Source: Akkermansia muciniphila
Lineage (GTDB): Bacteria > Verrucomicrobiota > Verrucomicrobiia > Verrucomicrobiales > Akkermansiaceae
DNA: 64,000 bases
Direction: 5' to 3'
NCBI RefSeq assembly: GCF_018709685.1
Contig: NZ_JABDHQ010000006.1
Span: forward strand, 62,001 to 126,000
The notes below the pieces were generated by a model. The model saw nothing but the letters and a program-made list of their open reading frames with translations, had not been told where the DNA came from and did no database searches. The stretch's first letter is position 1. Each line of letters starts with the position of its first letter. Shown piece by piece: positions 20,801 to 28,109 of this stretch. The position numbers and the translations under genes were made by a program.

Positions 20801-23800
20801 CAGCGGAGCCGGGTTGTGGTCCCTGTCCGGCGTGCGCCTGGGCGGGAAAACCCAGGCGGATCTCCAGGCGGTACGGCAGGGAATCGTGCAGGGCGGCGCG
20901 GAAGTCGCCCGCGGCGTCACTGCATGGTCGGCGGGAACGGAGGACGGAACGCGCCTGGTGGCCTACCGGGAACTTTCCCGGGTGGAAATTTATGATGGAC
21001 GCACCCTGTCGGTTGTGCTGGATGCGGACGACTCTTCGCGTGAACTGAGCGTTGCGTTGACGGATTATACCCTGGAATCCCTGCTGGCGGACGGGAATGA
21101 CCCCGCCGGGGCGGACAGGGCGGGGTCCGGCCATGTCAGTTTCAAGGATGCCGCCGGAGGCCGCGGCATCCTGCTGAGCGGGACCAACAGCTATACGGGA
21201 ACGACGACGATCGAGGCCGGAACCAGGCTGGTTCTGGGCGGCGATTCCGCCCTGGGCGGCGCCGGACGCCACACTTCCCTGCTCATCGCGGATTCCGCGA
21301 ATGCCGTGCTTGACCTGAACGGCCATGCGGCTTACACGGGAGGCGTCAGCATCGGCCACGGGGGCGGCATTTTCCTGGGAACTGCAAACGGCGGGGAAGG
21401 CGCTCTGACCATCGGCACGAATGCAGATGACGGCACGCCGTCCGTTGCCGGGGGCGGCAGCATCGCCGGGAACGGCGCGCTTGCCGGAGCCGGGACGCTT
21501 CACCTGAACCTGGGCACGCTGACCATTTCCGGGGTCAATGACTCCGTGCAGGCGGAGACGGCGGTAGGCCGGGATGCCACCCTCCTGCTGACCCATGCAA
21601 ATGCCCTGGGCAAGGGAGATTCCGCCGGCGCCATTGCCGTGGAAGGGCTGCTGCAAGTCAATGCGGCCGGAACCCTGGACAACGTGGTGGCCGGGTCCGC
21701 TGCCGGAACGTGGGAAAAGCTGGGAACGGGAAGGCTCGTCTCGGAACGTGACCACACGTTCGCGGGAACCGTTTCCGTTGCGGACGGAACGCTGGCGCTG
21801 CTGGGCGGCAACTATTTCTTCCGGCAGGTCAACCTGCATGACGGGGCCGTTCTGGAGCTGGGGCAGGACGCCTCCGCCGGGAACGCCCTGATCAACATGG
21901 AAGGTCGTTCCGGGACCATCCGCGCGTTGAACGACCTCCAGTGGTCCAACGCCATTTCCCTGGGACGGGAGCGGGGCGTTCTGGACACGAACGGCCGCAC
22001 CGTTACGGCGGGCGGAACCATCAGCGGCCAGGGACTTCTGGCCGTCACCGGAGGAGGCACGCTGAACATCCGCCGGGAAAATACGTATGCGGGCGGTACC
22101 GTGATCACGGGTAGCGGGGCATTGCGCCGCGCTTCCGGCACCAGAGTGGTGCTTGGGGAGGGCGGGGAGCGAGGCCTGGGCGCCGGACTAGTGACCCTGG
22201 CGGGCGGAAGCCTGCTGGAACTGGCCTTCTCCGACAAGACCTTTTTCAACCGCCTGGCCGGAACCGCTGCGGAAACGGTCCTGGTCAGCGGCCGCGGGGT
22301 AACGCTGGACGCGGACAACAGCGCGTTTGCGGGCACTTGGGAAATTACGGGCGGGGCCCTCGCCGCCGGCACGCTCCGGGACGCGGCTTCTCCGGACCAT
22401 GTTCTCAACAATCTCGGCACGGGCAGTTCCATTTTCCTGAACGGAGGGGAGCTGACCCTTTCCGGAACGAATGCGGAAGACGCGGACCTGCTGTTTGCCA
22501 ACAAGCTGTCCGGCAACGGCATTCTTCATGCCGTGCTGGGCACGCAGGAGAGCCGGTTCTTCTTTGATGCGGACCGTGCGCCGGCGGCGGGGAATTCCTT
22601 TACGGGAACACTGGACATGAAGAACGGGACATACGTCTTTTCCACGGCGGACGCTTCCGGCCGGGGAGTCCTTCAGCACGGAACGCTGGAACTTTCCGCC
22701 TCCGGTTCGGGCCGGGGCTCCACCGTCATCGACGGTGATTACAGGATAGGCGGGTTGACCATGAACGGAGGCGTTCTGAAGGTGGGCACGGACGCCAAGG
22801 GCGCCCCCGCAGGCATGCTGACCGTGGACGACCTGAATGTGGACGGCGGCGGAATGGTCGCCATGCGCATTCCCCAGTCCATCCATATCACGGACGCCAA
22901 AGGCACCCTCTTTGACGACAACCACGACGCAGAGGCCTACCAGCATCAGGTGGTGCGGGCCGAAGGCACGGCCTTGCCCGTCCACGGCGCCCAGCTTTCC
23001 TTCACCAATGAGGACGGCACCGTCACCGGGAATCCGGGCATCAGGCAATACGTGCAGCTGACCGACTCCGGCAGCCGGGAAGTGGCCGAAGCCGTGTATG
23101 ACTACATCATGACGGTGAAGACGGACGCCGCCCCGAATTCCGGAGAAAACGGCATCTATCTGGGCTACGGCCTGAGCCGCATCAATTCCTACACGGCCGG
23201 CACGCTCTACCAGCTTGCCAACACCGCGGAAAGCAACAACGTGATGGGCGCCCAGCTCACCAGCACCGCCAAGGGAGAGGAAGCCGGAGCCCCCTCCGTG
23301 GGGGGAGGCTTTGAATTCCACGCCTTTGACGATGGGGAGCACGGCATCATCATCGCCAACGCCGCCAACAACTACACGGGCAAAACCCTGGTGAGCAGCG
23401 GAAAAGTCACCTACGGCGCCGACAACGCCTTCGGCAACACCAGTGAGCTGGAACTGGCCGCCGGAACGAAGGTGGACATGAACGGCAAGACCCAGACCGG
23501 GGACAGCCACTTCATCGGCGGCCTGACCATGACCGGAGCCGGGGCGGAACTCCTGATGAACGGGGGGCAGCTGGAAGTGCGCGGCTCCGCCGCCCTCTCC
23601 GGCAGTACGGTGGACCTGGGAAATGCTTCCGGCAGGCTCGTTCTCACGGGAGCCGCCGCGCTGGACAATGACGCCCTGATGAATCTTCAAGGCGGTCAGG
23701 CCGCGCTGGGCGGAACGGCGGCCATGGACCACGGCAGCAGCATTCTGCTGGAAGGAGGCGCTCTGACCGTCTCTGGAAAAATGACTGTCGCCAACGGAAG

Positions 23801-26800
23801 TTTCCTGCACCTGGGCGGAACGGCCGGAGGCTCCCTCACCCTGCTGGGCGGAGGTTCCCTGGAAGGGGAGAATGCGCTGGCGGGCCGGGGAAGCATCACC
23901 CTGGGCGGCGACGGAACGACGACGGTTGTCCGCGGAGCCAACGGCCAGTTGAATGCCGCCGTGGACATTCAGGCGGGAAACGCCGCCCGGCTGACGGACT
24001 TCAAGGGACTGGGAACAGGCGCGATCCGGCTGGACGGGGAACTGTCCATCACGGGTGCCGCCTCCGGCGACCTGTCCAATACGGTCACCTTCGGTTCCGA
24101 GCCCGGCGGCGTCCTGGACCTGGTCAACAGCCGTGGCGCGCAGAGCGGAACGCTGCAAGGGGAAAGCGCGGCCATTCGTCTGACGAATTCGGAATGGACG
24201 CTGGCCGGAAACAACTCCCGGCTGGGGGCCGGTTCTTCTTTCACGATTGACGCGTCCTCCCGCCTCACGGCTGCCGGCTCCGGTACGCTGGGACAGGCCG
24301 CCGTAAGCATCGGCGGCGTTCTGGAACTGGACGCCTCGGAAGGCACGGAATGGAACCTTTCCAACCGGTTGTCAGACGATGGAACGGACGCCGGGGAACT
24401 CGTCAAGAAGGGAGAAGGAACGGTGGTCCTGAATGCGGAAAACAGCCGCACGGGCTCTACTTCCATCGAAGCCGGAGAAATCAGGCTGGAACACGTGCTG
24501 GGGCTGGGAACCGGGCACATTGCCGTGGAAACGGCCTCCGGCGTCCTGACGCTGGGGGAAAAGGCCACGGGAGAATTCGTCAACCGGATTGCCAACGGCG
24601 GAACGGTAAACGTGTCGGGTTCTTCCCTCATTCTTTCCGGCGATATCAGCGGAACCGGCAGGGTGAATGTGCTCTCCGGAGCGGACGTGCTCCTTTCCGG
24701 GGACAATTCCGGATTTGACGGGGAAAACGGAGCCTTGTGGAACGTGGAGGCGGGAGCCGCCGTTTCCATCACCCGGGCGGCCAATCTGGGCGAGAGAGCG
24801 GACGTTCTGTTGAACGGAGCCCTGACCCTTCGCAGCGCCGTTCCGGCGGAAGGAAACGTTTATGTCTGGCGCAATGCGCTGGCGGGCTCCGGGAATTTGG
24901 TGGTCAACCTTTTCTCTGAAACAGAGGAATTCGCCTTCGGGGAATCCCATGCCGCCGATACGGGCCGGAACTTCACGGGCACCGTCACGCTGGGGACGGC
25001 CACGTTCAGGCTGGACGGACCGGGCAGCGGCAACGTGCAGGCCCTTGCCCAAGCCACGCTGGAACTGGCGGACGGCAGCCACACCGTCGTGGGGCGGGGG
25101 AGCGGGCAAAACGCCCTGGGTGGGCTGACCCTCCGCGGGGGCGAGCTTGACTTCTCCTGCGTTCAGCACACGGGGGCCCATCCGGGACTATCCGCGGACC
25201 ACGTTTCCCTGGTGGCTTCCAACGGCACGCTGACGGTGGCGGGCGGAACGGTAAAGGTGAATGCGGGCCTGCTGACCGGCATTGACACGACGGTGGACAC
25301 GACGGCCAACCTGCTGACGCATGAAGACCCCTCCATGGCCTTTGACCCGGACGGCAGGGAGCTGGCTCCCGTCAAGCTGGTGGAAACCGCTGCGGGACAG
25401 GCGCAGGGGGGCACCGCTTCCCTGGAAGTGGTGGACAGCGATTCCGGCGCCGTGATGCCGATGGACGCCACCGAACAGACGGTTTCCCTGCGGCATGGCG
25501 ACGAAGTCGTCGCGACGGGGCATTACAACTACGGCGTCAGCCTGGGCGCGGAGAGGGACGGCCTTTATGTGGGGTACATCCTGACGCAGGTGGACATCCG
25601 GGACGGCAAAACCCTGGTGCTGGACAATGAAGACGCCACCGGCGCGGCGGCGGACCTCTCCGCGCACCTTGCCGGAACCGGCCATTTGACCATTCACGCG
25701 TCCGGAAACATTAACAAGGTGATCTCCCTTTCCCACAGCGGCAATACCTTCACCGGCATCACCACCGTCACGGACGGAACCACGCTGCGGGCGGAGACCG
25801 CCACGGACCACATCATCGGGGAAAGCAGGCAGCTTGTCCTGGGCAGCGGATCGACGTTCGACATGAACGGCACCAACCAGAACGTCAACAGCCTGACGGG
25901 AGCGGGGCAGGTGCTCTTCAACGGAGAAGGCACCCTCCGTCTCCGCAATGCGGCGGATGCGGACAGCACCTACCGCGGGGATATGCTGGGGACCGGAACC
26001 ATGGTGAAAACGGGCGCCGGGGAACTGACCCTCCAGGGCGGCCGCATCCTGCACGAGCAGGGGACTACGGTGGAAGAAGGCGTGCTGACCATGAACGGCG
26101 CTTCCGCCCATGCCAACAAGCCGCTCGTCACGATCAAGGGGGATTCCCGCGTCAACATGGACGGCGGCAACATCGGCAGCAGCGGAGACACCCTTTTTGC
26201 TGCGGAGGATGCCACTGGAGAACTCCATGTCCGGAACATGGCCGGCTACACGGTGGGCCGTGACGGCCAGCGCCTGCTGGACGCCAGGGGCAGCGGCTCC
26301 TTGAACGCCGTGTTCAGCAACGTGAAGGACGTGCGGGGCGACGTGCATGCCGCCCCGGAATCCGCGGTGAGCATGCGCCTGGCGGACGGCACCACCCTGA
26401 CGGGCATGATTGACCCGGCCTCCCTGGCCGTGGACGGCACCAGCACCTGGAACATGACGGCTGATTCCACCCTGACGAACCTGCGGAACAGCGGCGTCAT
26501 CGACTTCATGGACAGCGGCGCGGACGGCTTCAAGACGCTGACCGTTACCGGAAACATGGACAACGACGGCGACATTCCCGGCTCCTTCCGGATGAACGTC
26601 AGCCTGGCCGCCATGAAAACGGACATGATCAAGGTGGGCGGTTCCGTTTCCGGCTCCTACCACATCATCATCAAGCGCAATGCGCTGACCGACCTGACGG
26701 ACGCCCGGACCTTCTCCCTGAAGCTGGTGGACGTGGACGGAACGAACGCCGGGAACGCTGACGGAGAAACCTCCTTCCACGGGAGCACGGACGTGCGCAT

Positions 26801-27833
26801 GAGAAAGGCGGTGGTCCAGGCCGGGGACGCGGAAGGCAACCACAAGGAAGACTGGTTCCTGGTCTACGACTCTTCCAAGGACCCGTCCGGCGATGTCAAC
26901 GACACCGGCAAGAGCATCCTGGGCATCTCGGACATCAGCCTGCTCTGGTTCACCCAGACGGATACGCTGACCCGGAGAATGGGTGAACTGCGCATGAACG
27001 GCCCCCTGAGCGGCAACTGGGTGGACAACTTCTGGATCCGCAGCTACGGCAGCCGGTACAACGTCGGTTCCGGAGCCACCGGCTCCAGCTACCGCGACTA
27101 CATTTACGGTTCCGACATCGGGGTGGACCGGGGCTGGCAGCTGGACCCGGCCAACCGCCTGTACACGGGGCTCTTTGCCGGGTACGGCGGCGCGCGCAAG
27201 GACTTCCGGGCGCCGGGAGCCAAGGGGGACACGGACAGCTTCTACTTCGGCGGCTACGGCACCTGGATCAACCGGCACGGCTACTACGTGGACCTGGTCA
27301 TCAAGGCGCAGCACTTTTACCATGACTTCAGGGCCTACGATGAAAGCTTCAACCGCACCAGCGGGGACTACACCCAGTGGGCGGTAGGCTCCTCCATAGA
27401 AGCGGGCAAAATGTTCAGGTTCAGGAATGACTGGTTCATTGAACCGCAGCTTCAGCTCAATTACTTCCACGGGGAAGGAGCCGGCTACTGCACCACGGGA
27501 GCCAATCCCTTCCAGACGCAACTGGGCGGCACGGATGTCCTGAACTTCCGCTACGGAGTCAACCTGGGCCGCACCTTCAGCGTTGGGGAACATGGCGCGC
27601 TGCAGCCCTACGTGACGGCGGAGGGCATCCATCAGGCCAGCAGCGGGGGCCGAGTCAACACCGGGGACGGCCAATGGCGGCCCAACATGGACGGCTCCGT
27701 CTTCCGGTGCGGCGCCGGCGTCATCTGGCAGATGGATGCGCGCAACCAGCTGCACTTCAGCTATGACGCCGCCTTCGGCAAAAAATACACCATGCCCTGG
27801 GGAATCAATCTGGGTTACCGTTACCAGTTCTGA
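11859..27833 (+). CDS. giant autotransporter adhesin (5324 aa) with AT-associated beta-strand repeats
   Basis: A single uninterrupted frame of 5324 codons. It begins with a signal peptide (MKLRLPLFLASLLLAAMAAA, cleavage near SRA-DE). The passenger is a very long parallel beta-helix built of repeats of the type G-x-L-x-K-x-G-x-G-x-L-x-L-x-G-x-N-x-(Y/F)-x-G-G-T (PF12951-like); clear runs are at about 2520-2800, for example LVKTGGGSLILTGRNSFTGG and MEKTGEGTLVLTGENTYRGG. Four W-x-G/NW modules start new segments at about 25, 616, 1224 and 2146. The last 290 or so residues (from about 5035) form an autotransporter beta-barrel (PF03797-like) ending in GYRYQF with C-terminal Phe. The product should be exported by Sec, insert its barrel in the outer membrane and display or release the passenger. 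No protease motif was seen in the passenger, so adhesin is the most likely role. Confidence 0.92.
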   Translation: MKLRLPLFLASLLLAAMAAASRADEFTWSSTSSSASWQEASNWNPAEAPGLNYARYDTVVFNNTLLSAATTITLSGSVYLNQLVSTADDQKTLTLTGSGARIYFGKENPGMSLNGNMTLNLNVPISTDQDFTIISKRSNVIFNGTYSNLYHNLNVDADAGTRVEMRKEATYINTLTKDGAGTLALAADNRYIDQVHVREGSLHLGSDKSLGGAVLILGDEGLRNQVVSLQALTKDLVLTNDFSWLNTNLNITGQHAITLAPRNQVTIDLNGDRSIDTELNTSLIFGSTVATAGTGGFTKSGLGRFEIQGTSHAFGSFSVRDGVAAVTARGADYVLGGPAENGEALPLGTGTLSIIGENSRLELSPDTGRDVYVRGRISLDRGGVFELMNRASVHLEEGAELDGGTDGTTPTLFILRGDVHIDEGIASHLPNVQFGSSATLYGSGLQGSFGELTFGFQELSGDSVTLDSSLGGLFAAKASVSDHSTLMLGADGQLGGEPSLSLGKTSTLDTRGFSASFSDLSWTSSTVWADRSTIVLSNGTGSGGGILHFTGNSLSGGAGHLALEGWQDGHDQLLFNHDVSGESWFSRVHFLGYNDEMGLEVAARGDAYELRPASVNTGGVYTWTGQAYLGEGISKSTNTNALFGGNWDANRAPAGAGAEMVFANLDPHLRGKGIKLNSPSGQFVVGKMTIADDVAGSFSLSGNDVLFFDNNGSQAELYVGTQNNTYSISNNILIGENGLKFIGKNGKMQLFGALQGDGDLVITGESGILEIRKKGNTEYRGNVILESGTLMLTDNGVLGTGSLIIKGGALGRNGNSAELRNQLVIQNDFRLAQGMVAFTASGNSVKDVIHLDRVFTISGAGSLYFREGRDLQGAGGLVLGPPTGGVVSIYNFSGNNSFSGGLTLNGNTLYAADATGTDGEGLNYMVFGEREQNANYAGTGDITFAGSGNFYIRGGEQTIVDFRNGVNISGNGGTLWLQGKSQEVRLTDVNFGGSVTINSYGRQVLKIGQVDFLNSGSSSLILSMDRHDSGSVEGDVSVRSLNGGEASLDGLLRLMINGTGYTSTLEETISHVSASNVRLSSGRLALTRDNQIQGLRAGEYATLDLYGGSIISSQGVSNTFGTLTINGAATMELGSGGELTFSKVSNWGTNGGLPYLVNIENASGTWNTPGSPDVSSEHVWFLTANALTADQLNQVAFTGYTRGAELYYHEDLKKWELLPNGDAAFEWTGGGGADSRSWSLTANWFGGKVPATRGNIAIFRDQDAGLDQKTILLTEDITLSQINFEGAKSTSFCIDSSSDGQRGVLTWEGQGDAPAKIFMAGAMSPDIRADMVISLGGLLVSHSAYNQTLVLSGRIGNAADGSSGALILEGSASKGTLNTISLQGDNTFTGGVIQRGGRLEITHDHALGAGAYTVDGEGRFGGKDLTGYTIRTVGNDLHLKATNGDDGKSWILIGNITFNDADASDVDGFLYGPLQTVSTDSGATLTFGENYTVADADGDVPSMLEFKTTSTTSLTGVFLGQNTFSGGITATGGGTVTLKVGSSSILNDPAHPEAGIKSGPLGTGTIFLGNGRYHSLGVYSPETNTAVHYVLHNNIELGTSEELRFMGGKGSLTLDSANSLDFGSTDRLLYTGQYYAGGQYPTMLVVNSRVDASQAAVAVRGTEFVRFSNPDNVFKEFNIGVKDYDYNNLEGRVSVGADNVLGDQAIGVYAWTSATAASQSYLQAYSGEAGRSVRTLGNLFRFHAGLIFSSLVEEGGVAGAEQPGGVITLNLNGAGASDLNAGLSYNQRKFTVNSAETAWNSKIYNSVIVSFAETHDLTNGGILADGNSTNYKAWLAGQGGELELLGTKTFSGDTDDGHGSRFLGTGYDPDSSHYALVIGNYGLVTTTLGDKDMVIGAMADGSRVTPFGQGEILLDGLNGLLLVRTGAQKKNVYLEDGLFEMARGTFEVTGGGSLLLGRKGDGTAFDQTLAGRNGQAGQGMISASGGSRIVVDAGDRSVTLRAYMGGDVTLLSGTLNLALEKALGSVTDMTFNGGTLALNRMSQSLGTGSTLSLGSSSMSTLDFGGTAASGNVVMEAGRLGAWDENGTLVIKGWKGNIAGGGRSQLLLAGYGADSPKYIGNISFEGYSTGARIVWVDGHYEILPYAATYVWTGARGSSWDDQGDWKDGQVPNIINASVTFGNEALDSSTVAVLTADRTVGDLKFSGTRNQQFEIRGAAGGITLVLAQTPESGFDAGIEMTGNSDALISTNVRLDSHLKISNEEGADLEINGTVFHDSDSTYRISKNGAGVLTLSGNSTFSGGFLLNEGTLRINQDERLTNQSVSSGAVGTGVLTLRGGALEAWRQDRTLSNEIAMSGNVAIEGSHSLLLDHRGGHSSRIDGDVVITVASSASLIIGDGHHFSCDGNITKGGLGLLEWRSTLDNTLSRGVRLNSGTLVLSADNNYSGGTEMAGGILAISRNSSLGNADSAIEVLGDSTLRIDRSLTGVLNNFSLSAGTALTVQTADGGSSATDAVLAGVMSGEGRLVKTGGGSLILTGRNSFTGGAEVREGVLQLGNGGTGAGFAAGASLAEGTQFVFNHSDRMDYAGSVSGQGTLVKRGTGRLVLSGSSAFTGGSILEEGTLTVAHGQALGDGALAMNDGTVLDYGQGIELGNDVSINGSGLLNVDEGKAAVQQGIISGGTMEKTGEGTLVLTGENTYRGGTSVREGTLQVGNGGRTGSILSMADPSLSLTVASGAALAFNRSDDIHYQGTAAGEGSLVQRGTGTLLVTVAQEYTGGSVVENGTLKITGEGALNGSVRIHGGAMFYIGSQDAPYTLANDILGEGTLVIDLSEDRLPEDGSPLQFSFGSRAADLGKGFTGTVEMRSTAYVVDEQMEWFMNGDSVSHLKTAAGSVGSLQAVAQADPALRARTLEGTVNFAGGEMNWTLDADNEASAWLQAGSITLTGNTDFNLNLSEHAVYDGGRLSFFDGPGTVLLAESGTAVSGAGLWSLSGVRLGGKTQADLQAVRQGIVQGGAEVARGVTAWSAGTEDGTRLVAYRELSRVEIYDGRTLSVVLDADDSSRELSVALTDYTLESLLADGNDPAGADRAGSGHVSFKDAAGGRGILLSGTNSYTGTTTIEAGTRLVLGGDSALGGAGRHTSLLIADSANAVLDLNGHAAYTGGVSIGHGGGIFLGTANGGEGALTIGTNADDGTPSVAGGGSIAGNGALAGAGTLHLNLGTLTISGVNDSVQAETAVGRDATLLLTHANALGKGDSAGAIAVEGLLQVNAAGTLDNVVAGSAAGTWEKLGTGRLVSERDHTFAGTVSVADGTLALLGGNYFFRQVNLHDGAVLELGQDASAGNALINMEGRSGTIRALNDLQWSNAISLGRERGVLDTNGRTVTAGGTISGQGLLAVTGGGTLNIRRENTYAGGTVITGSGALRRASGTRVVLGEGGERGLGAGLVTLAGGSLLELAFSDKTFFNRLAGTAAETVLVSGRGVTLDADNSAFAGTWEITGGALAAGTLRDAASPDHVLNNLGTGSSIFLNGGELTLSGTNAEDADLLFANKLSGNGILHAVLGTQESRFFFDADRAPAAGNSFTGTLDMKNGTYVFSTADASGRGVLQHGTLELSASGSGRGSTVIDGDYRIGGLTMNGGVLKVGTDAKGAPAGMLTVDDLNVDGGGMVAMRIPQSIHITDAKGTLFDDNHDAEAYQHQVVRAEGTALPVHGAQLSFTNEDGTVTGNPGIRQYVQLTDSGSREVAEAVYDYIMTVKTDAAPNSGENGIYLGYGLSRINSYTAGTLYQLANTAESNNVMGAQLTSTAKGEEAGAPSVGGGFEFHAFDDGEHGIIIANAANNYTGKTLVSSGKVTYGADNAFGNTSELELAAGTKVDMNGKTQTGDSHFIGGLTMTGAGAELLMNGGQLEVRGSAALSGSTVDLGNASGRLVLTGAAALDNDALMNLQGGQAALGGTAAMDHGSSILLEGGALTVSGKMTVANGSFLHLGGTAGGSLTLLGGGSLEGENALAGRGSITLGGDGTTTVVRGANGQLNAAVDIQAGNAARLTDFKGLGTGAIRLDGELSITGAASGDLSNTVTFGSEPGGVLDLVNSRGAQSGTLQGESAAIRLTNSEWTLAGNNSRLGAGSSFTIDASSRLTAAGSGTLGQAAVSIGGVLELDASEGTEWNLSNRLSDDGTDAGELVKKGEGTVVLNAENSRTGSTSIEAGEIRLEHVLGLGTGHIAVETASGVLTLGEKATGEFVNRIANGGTVNVSGSSLILSGDISGTGRVNVLSGADVLLSGDNSGFDGENGALWNVEAGAAVSITRAANLGERADVLLNGALTLRSAVPAEGNVYVWRNALAGSGNLVVNLFSETEEFAFGESHAADTGRNFTGTVTLGTATFRLDGPGSGNVQALAQATLELADGSHTVVGRGSGQNALGGLTLRGGELDFSCVQHTGAHPGLSADHVSLVASNGTLTVAGGTVKVNAGLLTGIDTTVDTTANLLTHEDPSMAFDPDGRELAPVKLVETAAGQAQGGTASLEVVDSDSGAVMPMDATEQTVSLRHGDEVVATGHYNYGVSLGAERDGLYVGYILTQVDIRDGKTLVLDNEDATGAAADLSAHLAGTGHLTIHASGNINKVISLSHSGNTFTGITTVTDGTTLRAETATDHIIGESRQLVLGSGSTFDMNGTNQNVNSLTGAGQVLFNGEGTLRLRNAADADSTYRGDMLGTGTMVKTGAGELTLQGGRILHEQGTTVEEGVLTMNGASAHANKPLVTIKGDSRVNMDGGNIGSSGDTLFAAEDATGELHVRNMAGYTVGRDGQRLLDARGSGSLNAVFSNVKDVRGDVHAAPESAVSMRLADGTTLTGMIDPASLAVDGTSTWNMTADSTLTNLRNSGVIDFMDSGADGFKTLTVTGNMDNDGDIPGSFRMNVSLAAMKTDMIKVGGSVSGSYHIIIKRNALTDLTDARTFSLKLVDVDGTNAGNADGETSFHGSTDVRMRKAVVQAGDAEGNHKEDWFLVYDSSKDPSGDVNDTGKSILGISDISLLWFTQTDTLTRRMGELRMNGPLSGNWVDNFWIRSYGSRYNVGSGATGSSYRDYIYGSDIGVDRGWQLDPANRLYTGLFAGYGGARKDFRAPGAKGDTDSFYFGGYGTWINRHGYYVDLVIKAQHFYHDFRAYDESFNRTSGDYTQWAVGSSIEAGKMFRFRNDWFIEPQLQLNYFHGEGAGYCTTGANPFQTQLGGTDVLNFRYGVNLGRTFSVGEHGALQPYVTAEGIHQASSGGRVNTGDGQWRPNMDGSVFRCGAGVIWQMDARNQLHFSYDAAFGKKYTMPWGINLGYRYQF

Positions 27834-27876
27834 CGGGAGCGGCCCGCGGTTTTTTCCGCTTGAGCATACCAATGGA

Positions 27877-27913
27877 AAACCCCTGCAAGCGTTTAACTTG
27901 CAGGGGTTTGTTT

Positions 27914-27914
<1 letters not shown>
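27877..27914. terminator. bidirectional terminator between autotransporter and tRNA-Ile
   Basis: AAACCCCTGCAAG (27877-27889) pairs perfectly with CTTGCAGGGGTTT (27897-27909). T-runs follow on the plus side (TTTGTTTTGG), and TTTTCC follows on the minus side, so it can serve both convergent genes. Confidence 0.8.
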
Positions 27915-27989
<75 letters not shown>

Positions 27990-28010
27990 GTTGAAGAACA
28001 ACGTGGACGA

Positions 28011-28039
28011 ATGCTAGCAGAATTGGAAGGGAAAAGCAA
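28011..28039 (-). promoter_or_regulatory. promoter of tRNA-Ile
   Basis: Minus strand TTGCTT (28039-28034), 17 bases, TAGCAT (28016-28011), about 21 bases before the mature 5' end. Confidence 0.5.
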
Positions 28040-28109
28040 AGTTTTTATCCTGCGGTAAACGTTTTGGATTTGCAAACGGAAGGGAGGACGGCGCAGGACG
28101 GAAAAAGGC

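Noticed and set aside
19287-21839. 850-codon minus-strand frame opposite the autotransporter passenger
   Set aside because: Composition mirrors the Gly/Thr/Asn-rich passenger codons; no signal peptide or domain.
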